Shown here piece by piece: positions 26,862 to 34,843 of a stretch of DNA of 64,000 bases. The notes beneath the pieces are model-generated. The model was not told the origin of the DNA. It did no database searches and worked only from the letters and a program-made list of their open reading frames with translations. Position 1 is the first letter of the stretch. Each line of letters starts with the position of its first letter. The position numbers and the translations under genes were made by a program. Source of the DNA: Pseudomonas subflava (GTDB lineage: Bacteria > Pseudomonadota > Gammaproteobacteria > Pseudomonadales > Pseudomonadaceae); NCBI RefSeq assembly GCF_023823685.1, contig NZ_JAMXBF010000013.1, positions 237,143-301,142 on the forward strand. The letters run 5' to 3'.

Positions 26862-28283
26862 CTACAGTCGCGGCAGGCGCTGGTCCAGCAGACGGTACAG
26901 GGCGGACTCGGCCGGCCAGTTGCGCAGGAAGCGCGCCCTGTCGCGGGCATAGGCGCGGGCGAAGCCGGACTGATCGGCGTGCTGGTGCATGGCGTCCAGG
27001 TCGATCAGGTTCCAGCGGTTCTCGTGCCAGAACAGGTTGGTGCCCTTGAAGTCACCATGGCTGATGCGCTCGCGGATCAGCGCGGCGAACAGCCGGTCCA
27101 GCGCCTGCAGCTCGACCTCCGGCGGCACGCCGTCGACATGGGCGGCGAAGCGCGTGGTCAGGTCCTCGCCTGCGCAATGGTCGGTGACCAGCCAGGCGCG
27201 GGACCGCAGCCAGCACCAGCGTCGCTCGACCACCGCCAGCGGCCTGGGCGTGGCGATGCCCAGCAGTTCCAGGCGATGGCCCTCGACCCAACTGTGCCAG
27301 GCGCGACTCGGGCGCCAGAAGCGTTTCAGCCAGTGCTGCCAGCCCTTGATGTTGTAGCGTTTGAGCACCAGCGGACGACCCTGCCAGTGGAGGCAGACCA
27401 CCGTCGCGCTACCGCCGTCCTTCAGCAACTGGCCAGCGGCGATATGCCTGTCCGGGTCCGCCAGAAGCGGCGCCAGTTCGGCTTCGTGCTCGCGGCGCAC
27501 CACGCGCAGGCCGAAGGCACCGATGCGTGCCGCGAACAGGCTGCAGTCGCGCCCGACTTTTTTCAGGTAGTCGCGCAGGCGCCACTGGCGTACCCGCGCC
27601 ACTTCCTTCATCAGAGCCTCCAACGGCAAGGCATGCTCGGCATTGGCCAGCAGGTAATGCACCAGCAACTCTTCGATAAAGGGCTCCAGCTCGGCCGGCA
27701 GCTGGGCGAAGAACACACCGAGATTCTCCAGCACCCTCTGCCGGGACAGTGGCTGGCCGGCCGCCTCGGCCTGCACGCCGCCGCCGTCGATCAGATACAG
27801 CAAGCCTTCGTGCCGTAGCAGGTTGTCCAGGTGCAGGTCGTCCTGCCACAGCCCGCAGGCATGCATCTGCGCGATTGCCGCCAGCGCTTCACCCAGAACC
27901 GCCTGCTGCGCTTGCGCCAGCAGCGGCTCGCGCTCGACCGCACGCCAGGCGTCGCCGAGGCTCTCGGCATCGTCCAGGTAGTCGAACAGCAACCAGCCGC
28001 CCTCGCCGGCTTCGAAGCCGTCCGCCAGCAGCGACGGCGTGACCAGGCCCTGCTCGGCGAGCTGTCGCGCACCGTTCAGCTCGCGCCGGAAGTGTCGCTC
28101 GGCCTTGTCCCCGACCAGCAGCTTGGCCAGCACCGCACGCCCGCGCCAGCGGGCCAGGCCGACGTATCGCTGGCCCGGCAGCACACGCAGCAGGCGCTCC
28201 ATCGCAAGGGCCTCGCCGTTCAGCTCCAGCGCGAGCGGCAGGTTCGGCTCGCGCCCCGCCTGCCGCAGTTCGTGCAAGCGCAT
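26862..28283 (-). CDS. Tandem two-domain LPS kinase-fold protein
   Basis: 473 aa, about twice the size of its neighbours because it contains two kinase folds. Domain 1 (~1-220): AVLAKLLVGDKAERHFRREL with the nucleotide-binding Lys, catalytic loop GLWQDDLHLDNLL, and LLYLIDGGGV. Domain 2 (~270-473): PLVLKRYNIKGWQHWLKRFW, catalytic loop ERISHGDFKGTNLFW and WNLIDLDAM. Both catalytic Asp and Asn pairs are present, so both could be active. A homologue of equal size occurs at this place in P. aeruginosa without an assigned role. The start overlaps the upstream stop (TGATG). Last gene of the waaF-led operon. Likely cytoplasmic, acting on core heptoses. Confidence 0.83.
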   Translation of the reverse strand: MRLHELRQAGREPNLPLALELNGEALAMERLLRVLPGQRYVGLARWRGRAVLAKLLVGDKAERHFRRELNGARQLAEQGLVTPSLLADGFEAGEGGWLLFDYLDDAESLGDAWRAVEREPLLAQAQQAVLGEALAAIAQMHACGLWQDDLHLDNLLRHEGLLYLIDGGGVQAEAAGQPLSRQRVLENLGVFFAQLPAELEPFIEELLVHYLLANAEHALPLEALMKEVARVRQWRLRDYLKKVGRDCSLFAARIGAFGLRVVRREHEAELAPLLADPDRHIAAGQLLKDGGSATVVCLHWQGRPLVLKRYNIKGWQHWLKRFWRPSRAWHSWVEGHRLELLGIATPRPLAVVERRWCWLRSRAWLVTDHCAGEDLTTRFAAHVDGVPPEVELQALDRLFAALIRERISHGDFKGTNLFWHENRWNLIDLDAMHQHADQSGFARAYARDRARFLRNWPAESALYRLLDQRLPRL

Positions 28284-29026
28284 CAGCGCGACTCCTTGTG
28301 CTGGCGACGGGCGCCGAGGCGCCGGCTCCAGCGCTCGAGATCCTTGCCCTCGCCCAGATAGGCGGCCAGCAACTGGCGCACCTCGGCCTCGCTCCAGGCA
28401 CTGGCTCGGCGCAGCAGCGGCTCGAGGTCCTTGACACGGTCGCGCTCGCCCAGCAGCAGCGGACGGGTTTTCTCCAGGTCGATCAGCTGCGCCTCGAACC
28501 CGTCCGGCGTCTCACGCAGGAAAATATGCTTGGGATAGAAGCAGCCGTGCTTCTGACCCGCGTCATGCAGGCGCCTGGCCAGCGCTCCGCAGGCGCGCAG
28601 AATGGCGGCGCGGCGCACCTCGGTCACACGCGGCCAGTCCTGCAGCCACTGGTCCAGATCCTGCCAGCCGTCGAGTGCCCGGGTCAGCAGAACGGCCCGA
28701 CGCTCACCGGCCACACGCCGCTCGCCAAAGAAGGCGGCTTTCAGAGCGGGAATGCCCAGCGCCGCGTAGCGGTGGATATTGCGGAACTCCCGGGCGAAGG
28801 TCGGCTCACCCTGCGGCCGCAGAATGCTGCGGGCCAGGTGATTGCTCTGCCGTTTGAGGTAGTAGGCGGCCTCGCCCAGGTCCAGCCGATACACGCTGCT
28901 CCAGCCGCCACGCTCGCAATTGGGTTCGTCCACCGCCTCCAGCTCGAGCGCCCAGAGGGCGTCGTAGCTGGCCAATCCATGGCGTTCGAGCAATGCCCGA
29001 TCCTCAGCGGCGATGAAATCGCTCAT
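28283..29026 (-). CDS. wapQ: LPS kinase-fold protein WapQ-like, catalytic Asp replaced
   Basis: 247 aa from ATG 29026, overlapping the upstream stop (ATGA). Kinase-fold elements: SVYRLDLGEAAYYLKRQSNH with the nucleotide-binding Lys, FAREFRNIHRYAALGIPAL, and QLIDLEKTRPLLLG with the Mg-binding Asp. The catalytic loop reads QKHGCFYPKHIFL, so the H-x-D-x4-N pattern has Cys for Asp and His for Asn (WaaP also has His at the Asn place but keeps Asp). By position and size it corresponds to P. aeruginosa wapQ, one of three kinase-like genes after waaP. It may be a pseudokinase or use another base. Confidence 0.8.
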   Translation of the reverse strand: MSDFIAAEDRALLERHGLASYDALWALELEAVDEPNCERGGWSSVYRLDLGEAAYYLKRQSNHLARSILRPQGEPTFAREFRNIHRYAALGIPALKAAFFGERRVAGERRAVLLTRALDGWQDLDQWLQDWPRVTEVRRAAILRACGALARRLHDAGQKHGCFYPKHIFLRETPDGFEAQLIDLEKTRPLLLGERDRVKDLEPLLRRASAWSEAEVRQLLAAYLGEGKDLERWSRRLGARRQHKESR

Positions 29027-29760
29027 TCCCTGCCCTCGAAGAACTTCAGAATCTGCCTGACCTGGCGCTTGTCGGCGGCGTTCAGGCGCTGGCGACCGCT
29101 GTACTGCCGGTAGAAACGCAGGCGCTGGCTGCGCGACAGCACCTTGCTGGCCACCTTGTCCAGACAGGCCAGGTCCTTGACGATGCGATAGCGCAGGAAC
29201 GGCCCCCACCAGAAGGCGCCGGTCGGGCAATCGATAAAGAACAGCTCGCCCTGCTGGTTGACCAGCAGGTTGCGCCACTTCAGATCGTTATGGGCGAAGT
29301 GATGGTCGTGCAGGGCTCGGGTCGCCCTGGCCAGCTGTCGACTGACACCGTCCACCCAACCGGCATCGCGCAGCCGCTCGTCAGCGCTTCGCGCCATCAC
29401 CGCCAGGTCGCGCGTCTGCACCAGCTCACGCGTGATCAACGCACCGCGCACGAACGCGCCGGCCTTGCGTTCCAGCCCGTAGCCAACGATGGGCGCGGTA
29501 GGAATGCCCCACCGCGCGAAATGCCTGAGGTTCTGCCACTCGGCCTTCACCCGCGGGCGACCGATGTAGCGGCGCAGCCCCTTGCCGGCACCCCAGTAGC
29601 GCTTGACGTAGTAACGCACGCCGTCGCGCTCGATCAGGATCACCTCGGACAGCGGGTCGCGCGTCACCTGCTCGCCTTCCAGGGCGAACACCTGCTCGAG
29701 TCCGGGGAGCTCCCGAGCGAGCGCGTCAGTCGCCTCCTCGGTCAGACGCCAGCCACTCAC
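29023..29760 (-). CDS. wapP: LPS core heptose kinase WapP-like
   Basis: 245 aa. Kinase features are complete: GVRYYVKRYWGAGKGLRRYI with the nucleotide-binding Lys, EWQNLRHFARWGIPTAPIVG, catalytic loop HHFAHNDLKWRNLLV with H-x-D-x4-N, and LFFIDCPTGAFWWG with the metal-binding Asp. Corresponds in order and size to P. aeruginosa wapP, implicated in inner-core heptose phosphorylation. Both ends overlap neighbours by ATGA, giving a tightly coupled waaG-waaP-wapP-wapQ array. Confidence 0.87.
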   Translation of the reverse strand: MSGWRLTEEATDALARELPGLEQVFALEGEQVTRDPLSEVILIERDGVRYYVKRYWGAGKGLRRYIGRPRVKAEWQNLRHFARWGIPTAPIVGYGLERKAGAFVRGALITRELVQTRDLAVMARSADERLRDAGWVDGVSRQLARATRALHDHHFAHNDLKWRNLLVNQQGELFFIDCPTGAFWWGPFLRYRIVKDLACLDKVASKVLSRSQRLRFYRQYSGRQRLNAADKRQVRQILKFFEGRE

Positions 29761-30572
29761 CGCGAAGCTCCTGGCGCGTACTTGCGCAGGTAGCGCTCAC
29801 GCAGGCGCTCGCCCTTGCGCTCCAGCCAGCTCAGCAGCGCCGCCTCGTCGCGCAGGATGTCGCGCAGCGGACGCTGGAAATAGGCGCGCAGGAAGCGCAG
29901 CTTGTCGCGCCGGGTCAGGCCGATGTCGAGGGCCGAGAAATACAGGGCGGCCAGGTCCTTGTTGCGCCAGCGCAGCGGCGTGGCGGCGCGCACCTGGGCG
30001 CGGTGCAGGTCGATCAGCGACAGGCGGAAGTCGTCGGCGCTGATCGGCCGGTCGGTGTGCACGAGGAAGTGGCAGATGTAGCAGTCGCGATGATTGACCC
30101 CGGCGCGGTGCATGGTGCCGGCCATCTTCGCCACCTCGGCGATCAGCGCGCGCTTGAGGCGCGGCGCAGGCGGTTGCTCGGCCCAGCTCAGGGTCAGTTG
30201 CTCGAGGTCGGTGGTCGGCGCCAGTTCCTCGGTGACGATGAACGAATGCTGCGCCGCCGGGTTGCCGCCGCGCTCGCCATAGGCCACGGCGGTCATGGTC
30301 GGCACGCCGGCCTCGGTCAAACGCTGGATCGCGCGCCATTCCTGGCCGGCGCCGAGCACCGGCGCCTTTGCGGTGAGCAGGTTCTTGGCGATCTCGCCCC
30401 AGCCGATGCCGCGGTGGATCTTGACGAAGTAGCCACGCCCCTCGACCTCGGTGCGCAGCGTGCGGCGCCCTTCCAGCTCGCGGTAGACCTTGCCCTGCAA
30501 GGCCTCCACGGCGGCGAAGGCATCACGCCCGGCCCACAGCGACTTGAATGGCTCGGCGAGGATCAGCTTCAT
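29757..30572 (-). CDS. waaP: LPS core heptose(I) kinase WaaP (RfaP)
   Basis: 271 aa (P. aeruginosa WaaP is about 268). Phosphorylates the first heptose of the inner core, a step essential for viability in P. aeruginosa. Features: FKSLWAGRDAFAAVEAL and VYRELEGRRTLR at the N-terminus, GYFVKIHRGIGWGEI with the nucleotide-binding Lys, the hallmark catalytic loop VNHRDCYICHFLV, and SLIDLHRAQVR with the metal-binding Asp. Its start overlaps the waaG stop (ATGA). Confidence 0.96.
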   Translation of the reverse strand: MKLILAEPFKSLWAGRDAFAAVEALQGKVYRELEGRRTLRTEVEGRGYFVKIHRGIGWGEIAKNLLTAKAPVLGAGQEWRAIQRLTEAGVPTMTAVAYGERGGNPAAQHSFIVTEELAPTTDLEQLTLSWAEQPPAPRLKRALIAEVAKMAGTMHRAGVNHRDCYICHFLVHTDRPISADDFRLSLIDLHRAQVRAATPLRWRNKDLAALYFSALDIGLTRRDKLRFLRAYFQRPLRDILRDEAALLSWLERKGERLRERYLRKYAPGASR

Positions 30573-31693
30573 GCGCGTTCCGCCAGGATCACGTCGGCCG
30601 CGCGCTGCGGCATGGAATACAGGTCAGCGGTATCGGCGAAGGCCAGGCCGTTGGCGCCCCACTTCGCCCGCGCCGCGTCGTCGCCGAGCATCTCGGCCAG
30701 CATGCGATTGAGCTCGTCCTGCGCGAACGGCGCCGGCACCACGCGGCCGGCGTCGGCCTCGGCGATGTAGTGGGCGTAGCCGCACACCTCGCTGACCAGC
30801 ACCGGCAGGCCAGAAACCACGGCCTCCAGCAGCACGGTGCCGGTGTTTTCGTTGTAAGCCGGGTGAATCAGCAGGTCGGCGCCGAGCAGGAAGCGCGGAA
30901 TGTCGCTGCGCCCCTTGAGTATCTGCACCTGATCGCTGAGCCCCAGCGCCTTGACCTGCAGCAGGAAGGGCTTGGGATCGTCCTGGCCGATGGCGATCAG
31001 CCGCGTACGCTGCTTCAGCGCCCGCGGCAGCGCGGCCAGGGCCTTGAGGCTGCGGTCCAGACCCTTGGTCTTGAAGCCGGAGCCGATCTGCACCAGCAGC
31101 AGGTCGTCATCCGCTAGCTTGAACTCGCGACGGAACTCGGCGCGAATCTCGGCGGCATTGGCCGGGGCGCGGCGATCCTGGGCGATACCCGGCGGCAGCA
31201 GGTGGAAGCGCGCCTCGGGCGTTTTGTAGTGCTTGATGAACAGCGGCTGCTGCACCTCGGAGATCATCAGGATCTCGGTCTTCGACTCGGGAGCAAACAC
31301 CGCCCGCTCGTAGTCGGCGAAGTGCTTGTAGCGGCCCCAGCGCTTGTAGATCGGCGCGCGCAGGGTCTGCGCCTTGTCCTCGTAGCAGCCGTCGGCGGCG
31401 TAGTAAACATCGAGGCCCGGCATCTTGTTGAAGCCCACGACCCGTTCCACCGGGTCGCGCGCCAGATCCGCGGCCAGCCAGGCGCTGAAGCGCTCGTTGC
31501 GATGGTGGTTGAAGAACGCCTTGATCGGCGCCACGCGCACATCGAAACCGGCGGGAATCTCACCCTCCCAGATCGGCGTATAGACACGAATGGCGTGGCC
31601 ACGCGCCTGGCACTCCAGGGCGATGCGCATAAAGTCGCGCTGCAGGCCGCCGAAGGGGAAGTACTTGTAGAGCACGAAGGCCAGCTGCATCAC
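30569..31693 (-). CDS. waaG: LPS core glycosyltransferase WaaG (UDP-glucose/UDP-GalNAc:heptose transferase, GT4)
   Basis: 374 aa, GT-B. Adds the first outer-core hexose(amine) to heptose II on the cytoplasmic side. Features: LAFVLYKYFPFGGLQRDFMR at the N-terminus (the WaaG donor loop), VVGFNKMPGLDVYYAADGC, then in the C-terminal half LLVQIGSGFKTKGLDRSL, IAIGQDDPKPFL, and the E-x7-E pair in HPAYNENTGTVLLEAVVSGLP. Sits between waaC and waaP with ATGA overlaps on both sides, the standard Pseudomonas order. Whether the donor is UDP-Glc or UDP-GalNAc cannot be told here. Confidence 0.96.
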   Translation of the reverse strand: MMQLAFVLYKYFPFGGLQRDFMRIALECQARGHAIRVYTPIWEGEIPAGFDVRVAPIKAFFNHHRNERFSAWLAADLARDPVERVVGFNKMPGLDVYYAADGCYEDKAQTLRAPIYKRWGRYKHFADYERAVFAPESKTEILMISEVQQPLFIKHYKTPEARFHLLPPGIAQDRRAPANAAEIRAEFRREFKLADDDLLLVQIGSGFKTKGLDRSLKALAALPRALKQRTRLIAIGQDDPKPFLLQVKALGLSDQVQILKGRSDIPRFLLGADLLIHPAYNENTGTVLLEAVVSGLPVLVSEVCGYAHYIAEADAGRVVPAPFAQDELNRMLAEMLGDDAARAKWGANGLAFADTADLYSMPQRAADVILAERA

Positions 31694-32694
31694 ACGGACT
31701 CCTGCTGCGCCAGCAGCATGGTGTTCAGCGCATCGCCCACGCGCTGGGCGTCAAGGCCGTCGAAACAGGGCTTGTGCCGATCGCCCTCACCGGCTCCCGG
31801 GCCGCTGGCGCATAGGTGCACCTGGCCGCGACCGTAGGCGCCGACCTTGCCCGGCAGGGTCGGGCCGTAGAGGGAGATGGTCGGCACATCCAGCGCCGCG
31901 GCCAGGTGGCCGAGGCCGGTGTCCACGGCCACGCAGGCGGTGGCGCCGGCGATCACCTTGGCCACGCCGGCCAGGTTCAGCCTGGGCAGCACGGCGGCAT
32001 TGTCGATGCCGGCGACGATGCGCTGGGCACGCTCACGCTCCGTCTCGTTGCCCCAGGGCAGGCGGATGGCCCAGCCCTGCGCGGCCATGCGCTCGGCCAG
32101 GGCGCGCCACTCGGCCTCGGGCCAGTGCTTGCTGGCCCAGGTGGTGCCATGCAGGAACAGCAGATACGGCTGCGCGGCGGCATCGGCCATGGCCGCGCGA
32201 TCCAGGCCGTAGTCGCCCATGGTCTCGGACAGTTCGTAACCCAGGGCCTGAGCGAACAGCTGACGGGTGCGCTCCAGCGCATGCTGCTCCTTGGGCACCG
32301 GGTACAGATGATCGTAGAAGCGGCAGGCGATCGGCTCGCGTGCCGAGTCGCGGTCCAGGCCGGCCACCGGCGCCTTGGAATAGCGGGTCAGCACGGCGCT
32401 CTTGAACAGGCCCTGGGCATCGATCACCAGGTCGTAGTCGACCTCGCCCAGGCGCTGCTTGAAACGCTTCCATTCGCCGCTCTTCCAGGTCTGCAGCAGG
32501 TGCTTGCGCCAGCGGCGGATGGCCACCGGGATCACCTGGGCCACGGCCGGGTGCCAGGCCGGGATCTCGGCGAAGCCCTCCTCCACCACCCAGTCGAACT
32601 GGATGCCGGGAATCGCCCGCGCCGCGTCGGTGAGCGCTGGCAGGGTGTGGATCACGTCGCCGAGGGACGACGTCTTGATCAGCAACACCCTCAT
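31690..32694 (-). CDS. waaC: LPS heptosyltransferase I WaaC
   Basis: 334 aa, GT9. Transfers L-glycero-D-manno-heptose from ADP-heptose to Kdo. The start ATG 32694 overlaps the waaF stop (ATGA); the frame runs open further upstream, but that part lies inside waaF. Features: MRVLLIKTSSLGDVIHTLPA with the catalytic Asp at residue 13, VDYDLVIDAQGLFKSAVL, YLLFLHGTTWASKHWPEAEW, and the donor loop CVAVDTGLGHLAAALDVPTI followed by LYGPTLPGK. Confidence 0.97.
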   Translation of the reverse strand: MRVLLIKTSSLGDVIHTLPALTDAARAIPGIQFDWVVEEGFAEIPAWHPAVAQVIPVAIRRWRKHLLQTWKSGEWKRFKQRLGEVDYDLVIDAQGLFKSAVLTRYSKAPVAGLDRDSAREPIACRFYDHLYPVPKEQHALERTRQLFAQALGYELSETMGDYGLDRAAMADAAAQPYLLFLHGTTWASKHWPEAEWRALAERMAAQGWAIRLPWGNETERERAQRIVAGIDNAAVLPRLNLAGVAKVIAGATACVAVDTGLGHLAAALDVPTISLYGPTLPGKVGAYGRGQVHLCASGPGAGEGDRHKPCFDGLDAQRVGDALNTMLLAQQESV

Positions 32695-33731
32695 CCGGCG
32701 ACCTCGACGGGATCGCCGACCAGGCGGTCCAGCGCCTCGAGCACCGGACGCGGCTTGAGCTCGCGCAGGCAGTTGTAGTGGCCGAAACGGCAGGTGCGGT
32801 CGAAGCAAGGACTGCACTCCAAGCCCAGACGCACGATCTCCACCTGATCGGCCAGCGGCGGAGTGAACTGCGGCGAAGTGGAGCCGTACACAGCCACCAG
32901 CGGGCGATTGAGGGCGGCGGCCACATGCATCAGGCCGGAGTCGTTGGAGACCACGGCGCCGGCGGCGGACATCAGGTCGATAGCCTCGGCCAGGCTGGTC
33001 TCGCCGGCCAGGTTGACCGCTTCCTCGCGCAACCCGGGAATCAGGCGGTGGCGAATGTCCTCGCAGCCGGGATGATCGTTCTTCGAGCCGAACAGCCACA
33101 CCTGCCAGCCGGCGCGGATCTTGATCTCGGCAACTTTGGCGTAATGCTCGACCGGCCAGCGCTTGGCCTCGCCGAACTCGGCACCGGGGCACAGCGCCAG
33201 CACCGGGCGATCCAGGGACAGACCGAACTTGGCCAGGGCCGCGGCGCGGCTGGCCTCATCGATCACCAGACGCGGCTGCGGGTAAGGCCTGGGAATCTCC
33301 GCACCGTCTTCGTACGCCAGCGCCATGAAGCGTTCGATCATCAGCGGCAGGCGCTCTTTGTCCAGCTTGCGGATGTCGTTGAGCAGGCCGTAGCGCATCT
33401 CGCCCTTCCAGCCGGTGCGCTTGGGGATGCCGGCGAAGAACGGCACCAGGGCGGACTTGAGCGAGTTGGGCAGCAGGATCGCCTGGTCGTACCGGCCGGT
33501 CAGGGACTTGCCGATCTTGCGGCGGGTGGCGATGTCGAGCACGCCATGGCCGAGCGGGAAGCTCAGCGCCGCGCGCACCTCGGGCATGCGCTCGAGGATC
33601 GGCCGGCTCCACTCGGGCGCCAGCACGTCGATCTCGCAGCCGGGGTGGCGTTGCTTGAGGCAGACGAACAGGGTCTGCGCCATCACCATGTCACCGACCC
33701 AGCTCGGGCCCACGATCAGTATTCTCATCAC
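32691..33731 (-). CDS. waaF: LPS heptosyltransferase II WaaF
   Basis: 346 aa, GT9. Adds the second heptose of the inner core. Features: RILIVGPSWVGDMVMAQTLF with the catalytic Asp, YDQAILLPNSLKSALVPFFA, RTGWKGEMRYGLLNDIR, LALCPGAEFGEAKRWP, and VVSNDSGLMHVAAALNRPLV in the donor site. A CCGGAG ribosome binding site lies 5 nt before ATG 33731. First LPS gene after ilvE; the genes from here to 26862 overlap end to start and are surely one operon. Confidence 0.97.
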   Translation of the reverse strand: MMRILIVGPSWVGDMVMAQTLFVCLKQRHPGCEIDVLAPEWSRPILERMPEVRAALSFPLGHGVLDIATRRKIGKSLTGRYDQAILLPNSLKSALVPFFAGIPKRTGWKGEMRYGLLNDIRKLDKERLPLMIERFMALAYEDGAEIPRPYPQPRLVIDEASRAAALAKFGLSLDRPVLALCPGAEFGEAKRWPVEHYAKVAEIKIRAGWQVWLFGSKNDHPGCEDIRHRLIPGLREEAVNLAGETSLAEAIDLMSAAGAVVSNDSGLMHVAAALNRPLVAVYGSTSPQFTPPLADQVEIVRLGLECSPCFDRTCRFGHYNCLRELKPRPVLEALDRLVGDPVEVAG

Positions 33732-33747
33732 GACTCCGGAAATGAGC

Positions 33748-33767
33748 GGGGAGGCTCACGCCTCCCC
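33748..33767 (-). repeat. Hairpin in the ilvE-waaF gap
   Basis: Perfect 8-bp stem GGGGAGGC (33748-33755) / GCCTCCCC (33760-33767), loop TCAC, 16 bp upstream of the waaF start. No T run follows on either strand, so it is not a classical terminator. It could slow or process the ilvE-waaF transcript. Confidence 0.5.
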
Positions 33768-33833
33768 AGTCACTGCCCTCTTATCTCTTTCGTCACCGCA
33801 CCGGCCCGAACCACGGCGGTTCGCGGCGGAGCG

Positions 33834-33866
33834 ATCGTGACCCATACATAAGGTTTCGGTCACGAT
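33834..33866. repeat. Second dyad downstream of ilvE
   Basis: 9-bp stem ATCGTGACC (33834-33842) / GGTCACGAT (33858-33866) with a 15-nt loop. A T run follows on the plus strand, whereas the genes here run on the minus strand, where an A run precedes the hairpin. It starts 15 bp after the ilvE stop and may act as a weak ilvE terminator or 3' stabiliser. Confidence 0.45.
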
Positions 33867-33880
33867 TTTTCAATCCGGGC

Positions 33881-34804
33881 TTATTTGACCGGGGTACGCC
33901 ATTCGGCGTGGGCGCTGGTCTTGCCGGTGACCAAATCGAAGTAGGCCTTCTGCAGCTTCTCGGTGACCGGGCCGCGGCGGCCGATGCCGATCTGCCGGCC
34001 GTCCACTTCGCGAATCGGCGTAACTTCGGCGGCGGTGCCGGTGAAGAACGCCTCGTCGCAGATGTACACCTCGTCGCGGGTGATGCGCTTCTCCACCACC
34101 TTGATGCCCAGCTCGTCGGCGAGGGTCAGGATGGTGTTGCGCGTGATGCCGTTGAGGCAGGAGGTGACTTCCGGGGTGTACACCACGCCGTCCTTGACCA
34201 GGAAGATGTTCTCGCCCGAGCCCTCGGCCACGTAGCCTTCCGGGTCCAGCAGCATGGCCTCGTCGGCACCGCCGGAGATGGCTTCCTGCAGGGCCAGCAT
34301 CGAGTTGATGTAGTTGCCGTTGGCCTTGGCGCGGGTCATGGAGATGTTGACGTGGTGACGGGTGTAGGAGCTGGTGCGCACCTTGATGCCGGTCTGCAGC
34401 GCCTCTTCGCCCATGTAGGCGCCCCAGTGCCAGGCGGCGACGATCACGTGCACCTTCAGGCCCGAGGCGCGCAGGCCCATGCCCTCGCTGCCGAAGAACA
34501 CCATCGGGCGCAGGTAGGCGCTCTCCAGGCCGTTCTCGCGCACCGCGGCGCGCTGGGCCTCGTTGATCTCTTCCTTGGAGAAGGGGATCTGCATGTTGAA
34601 GATGTGGGCCGAGTCGAACAGGCGGTCGGTGTGCGCCTGCAGGCGGAAGATGGAGGTGCCGTCCGGCGTGTTGTAGGCGCGCACGCCTTCGAATACGCCC
34701 ATGCCGTAGTGCAGGGTATGGGTCAGCACGTGGGTGGTGGCGTCGCGCCACTGCACCAGTTCGCCGTCATACCAGATCACGCCATCACGGTCGGACATCG
34801 ACAT
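33881..34804 (-). CDS. ilvE: Branched-chain amino acid aminotransferase IlvE
   Basis: PLP-dependent enzyme catalysing the last step of valine, leucine and isoleucine synthesis. 307 aa from ATG 34804, placed 8 nt after GAGGAG; the in-frame GTG at 34813 overlaps that site and is rejected. Fold-type IV features: LHYGMGVFEGVRAY, the PLP Lys region in RAKANGNYINSMLALQEA, AMLLDPEGYVAEGSGENIFL, NGITRNTILTLADELG and EAFFTGTAAEVTPIREVDG. Same order as in P. aeruginosa, between glnE and waaF. Confidence 0.97.
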   Translation of the reverse strand: MSMSDRDGVIWYDGELVQWRDATTHVLTHTLHYGMGVFEGVRAYNTPDGTSIFRLQAHTDRLFDSAHIFNMQIPFSKEEINEAQRAAVRENGLESAYLRPMVFFGSEGMGLRASGLKVHVIVAAWHWGAYMGEEALQTGIKVRTSSYTRHHVNISMTRAKANGNYINSMLALQEAISGGADEAMLLDPEGYVAEGSGENIFLVKDGVVYTPEVTSCLNGITRNTILTLADELGIKVVEKRITRDEVYICDEAFFTGTAAEVTPIREVDGRQIGIGRRGPVTEKLQKAYFDLVTGKTSAHAEWRTPVK

Positions 34805-34843
34805 CGTTGCCACTCCTCAGTATTCGTCTCGTTCAAATTCGGG

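Noticed and set aside
33834..33866. Dyad followed by TTTTT taken as a strong terminator
   Set aside because: The T run is on the plus strand, where no gene ends; for the minus-strand ilvE transcript no U tract follows the hairpin.
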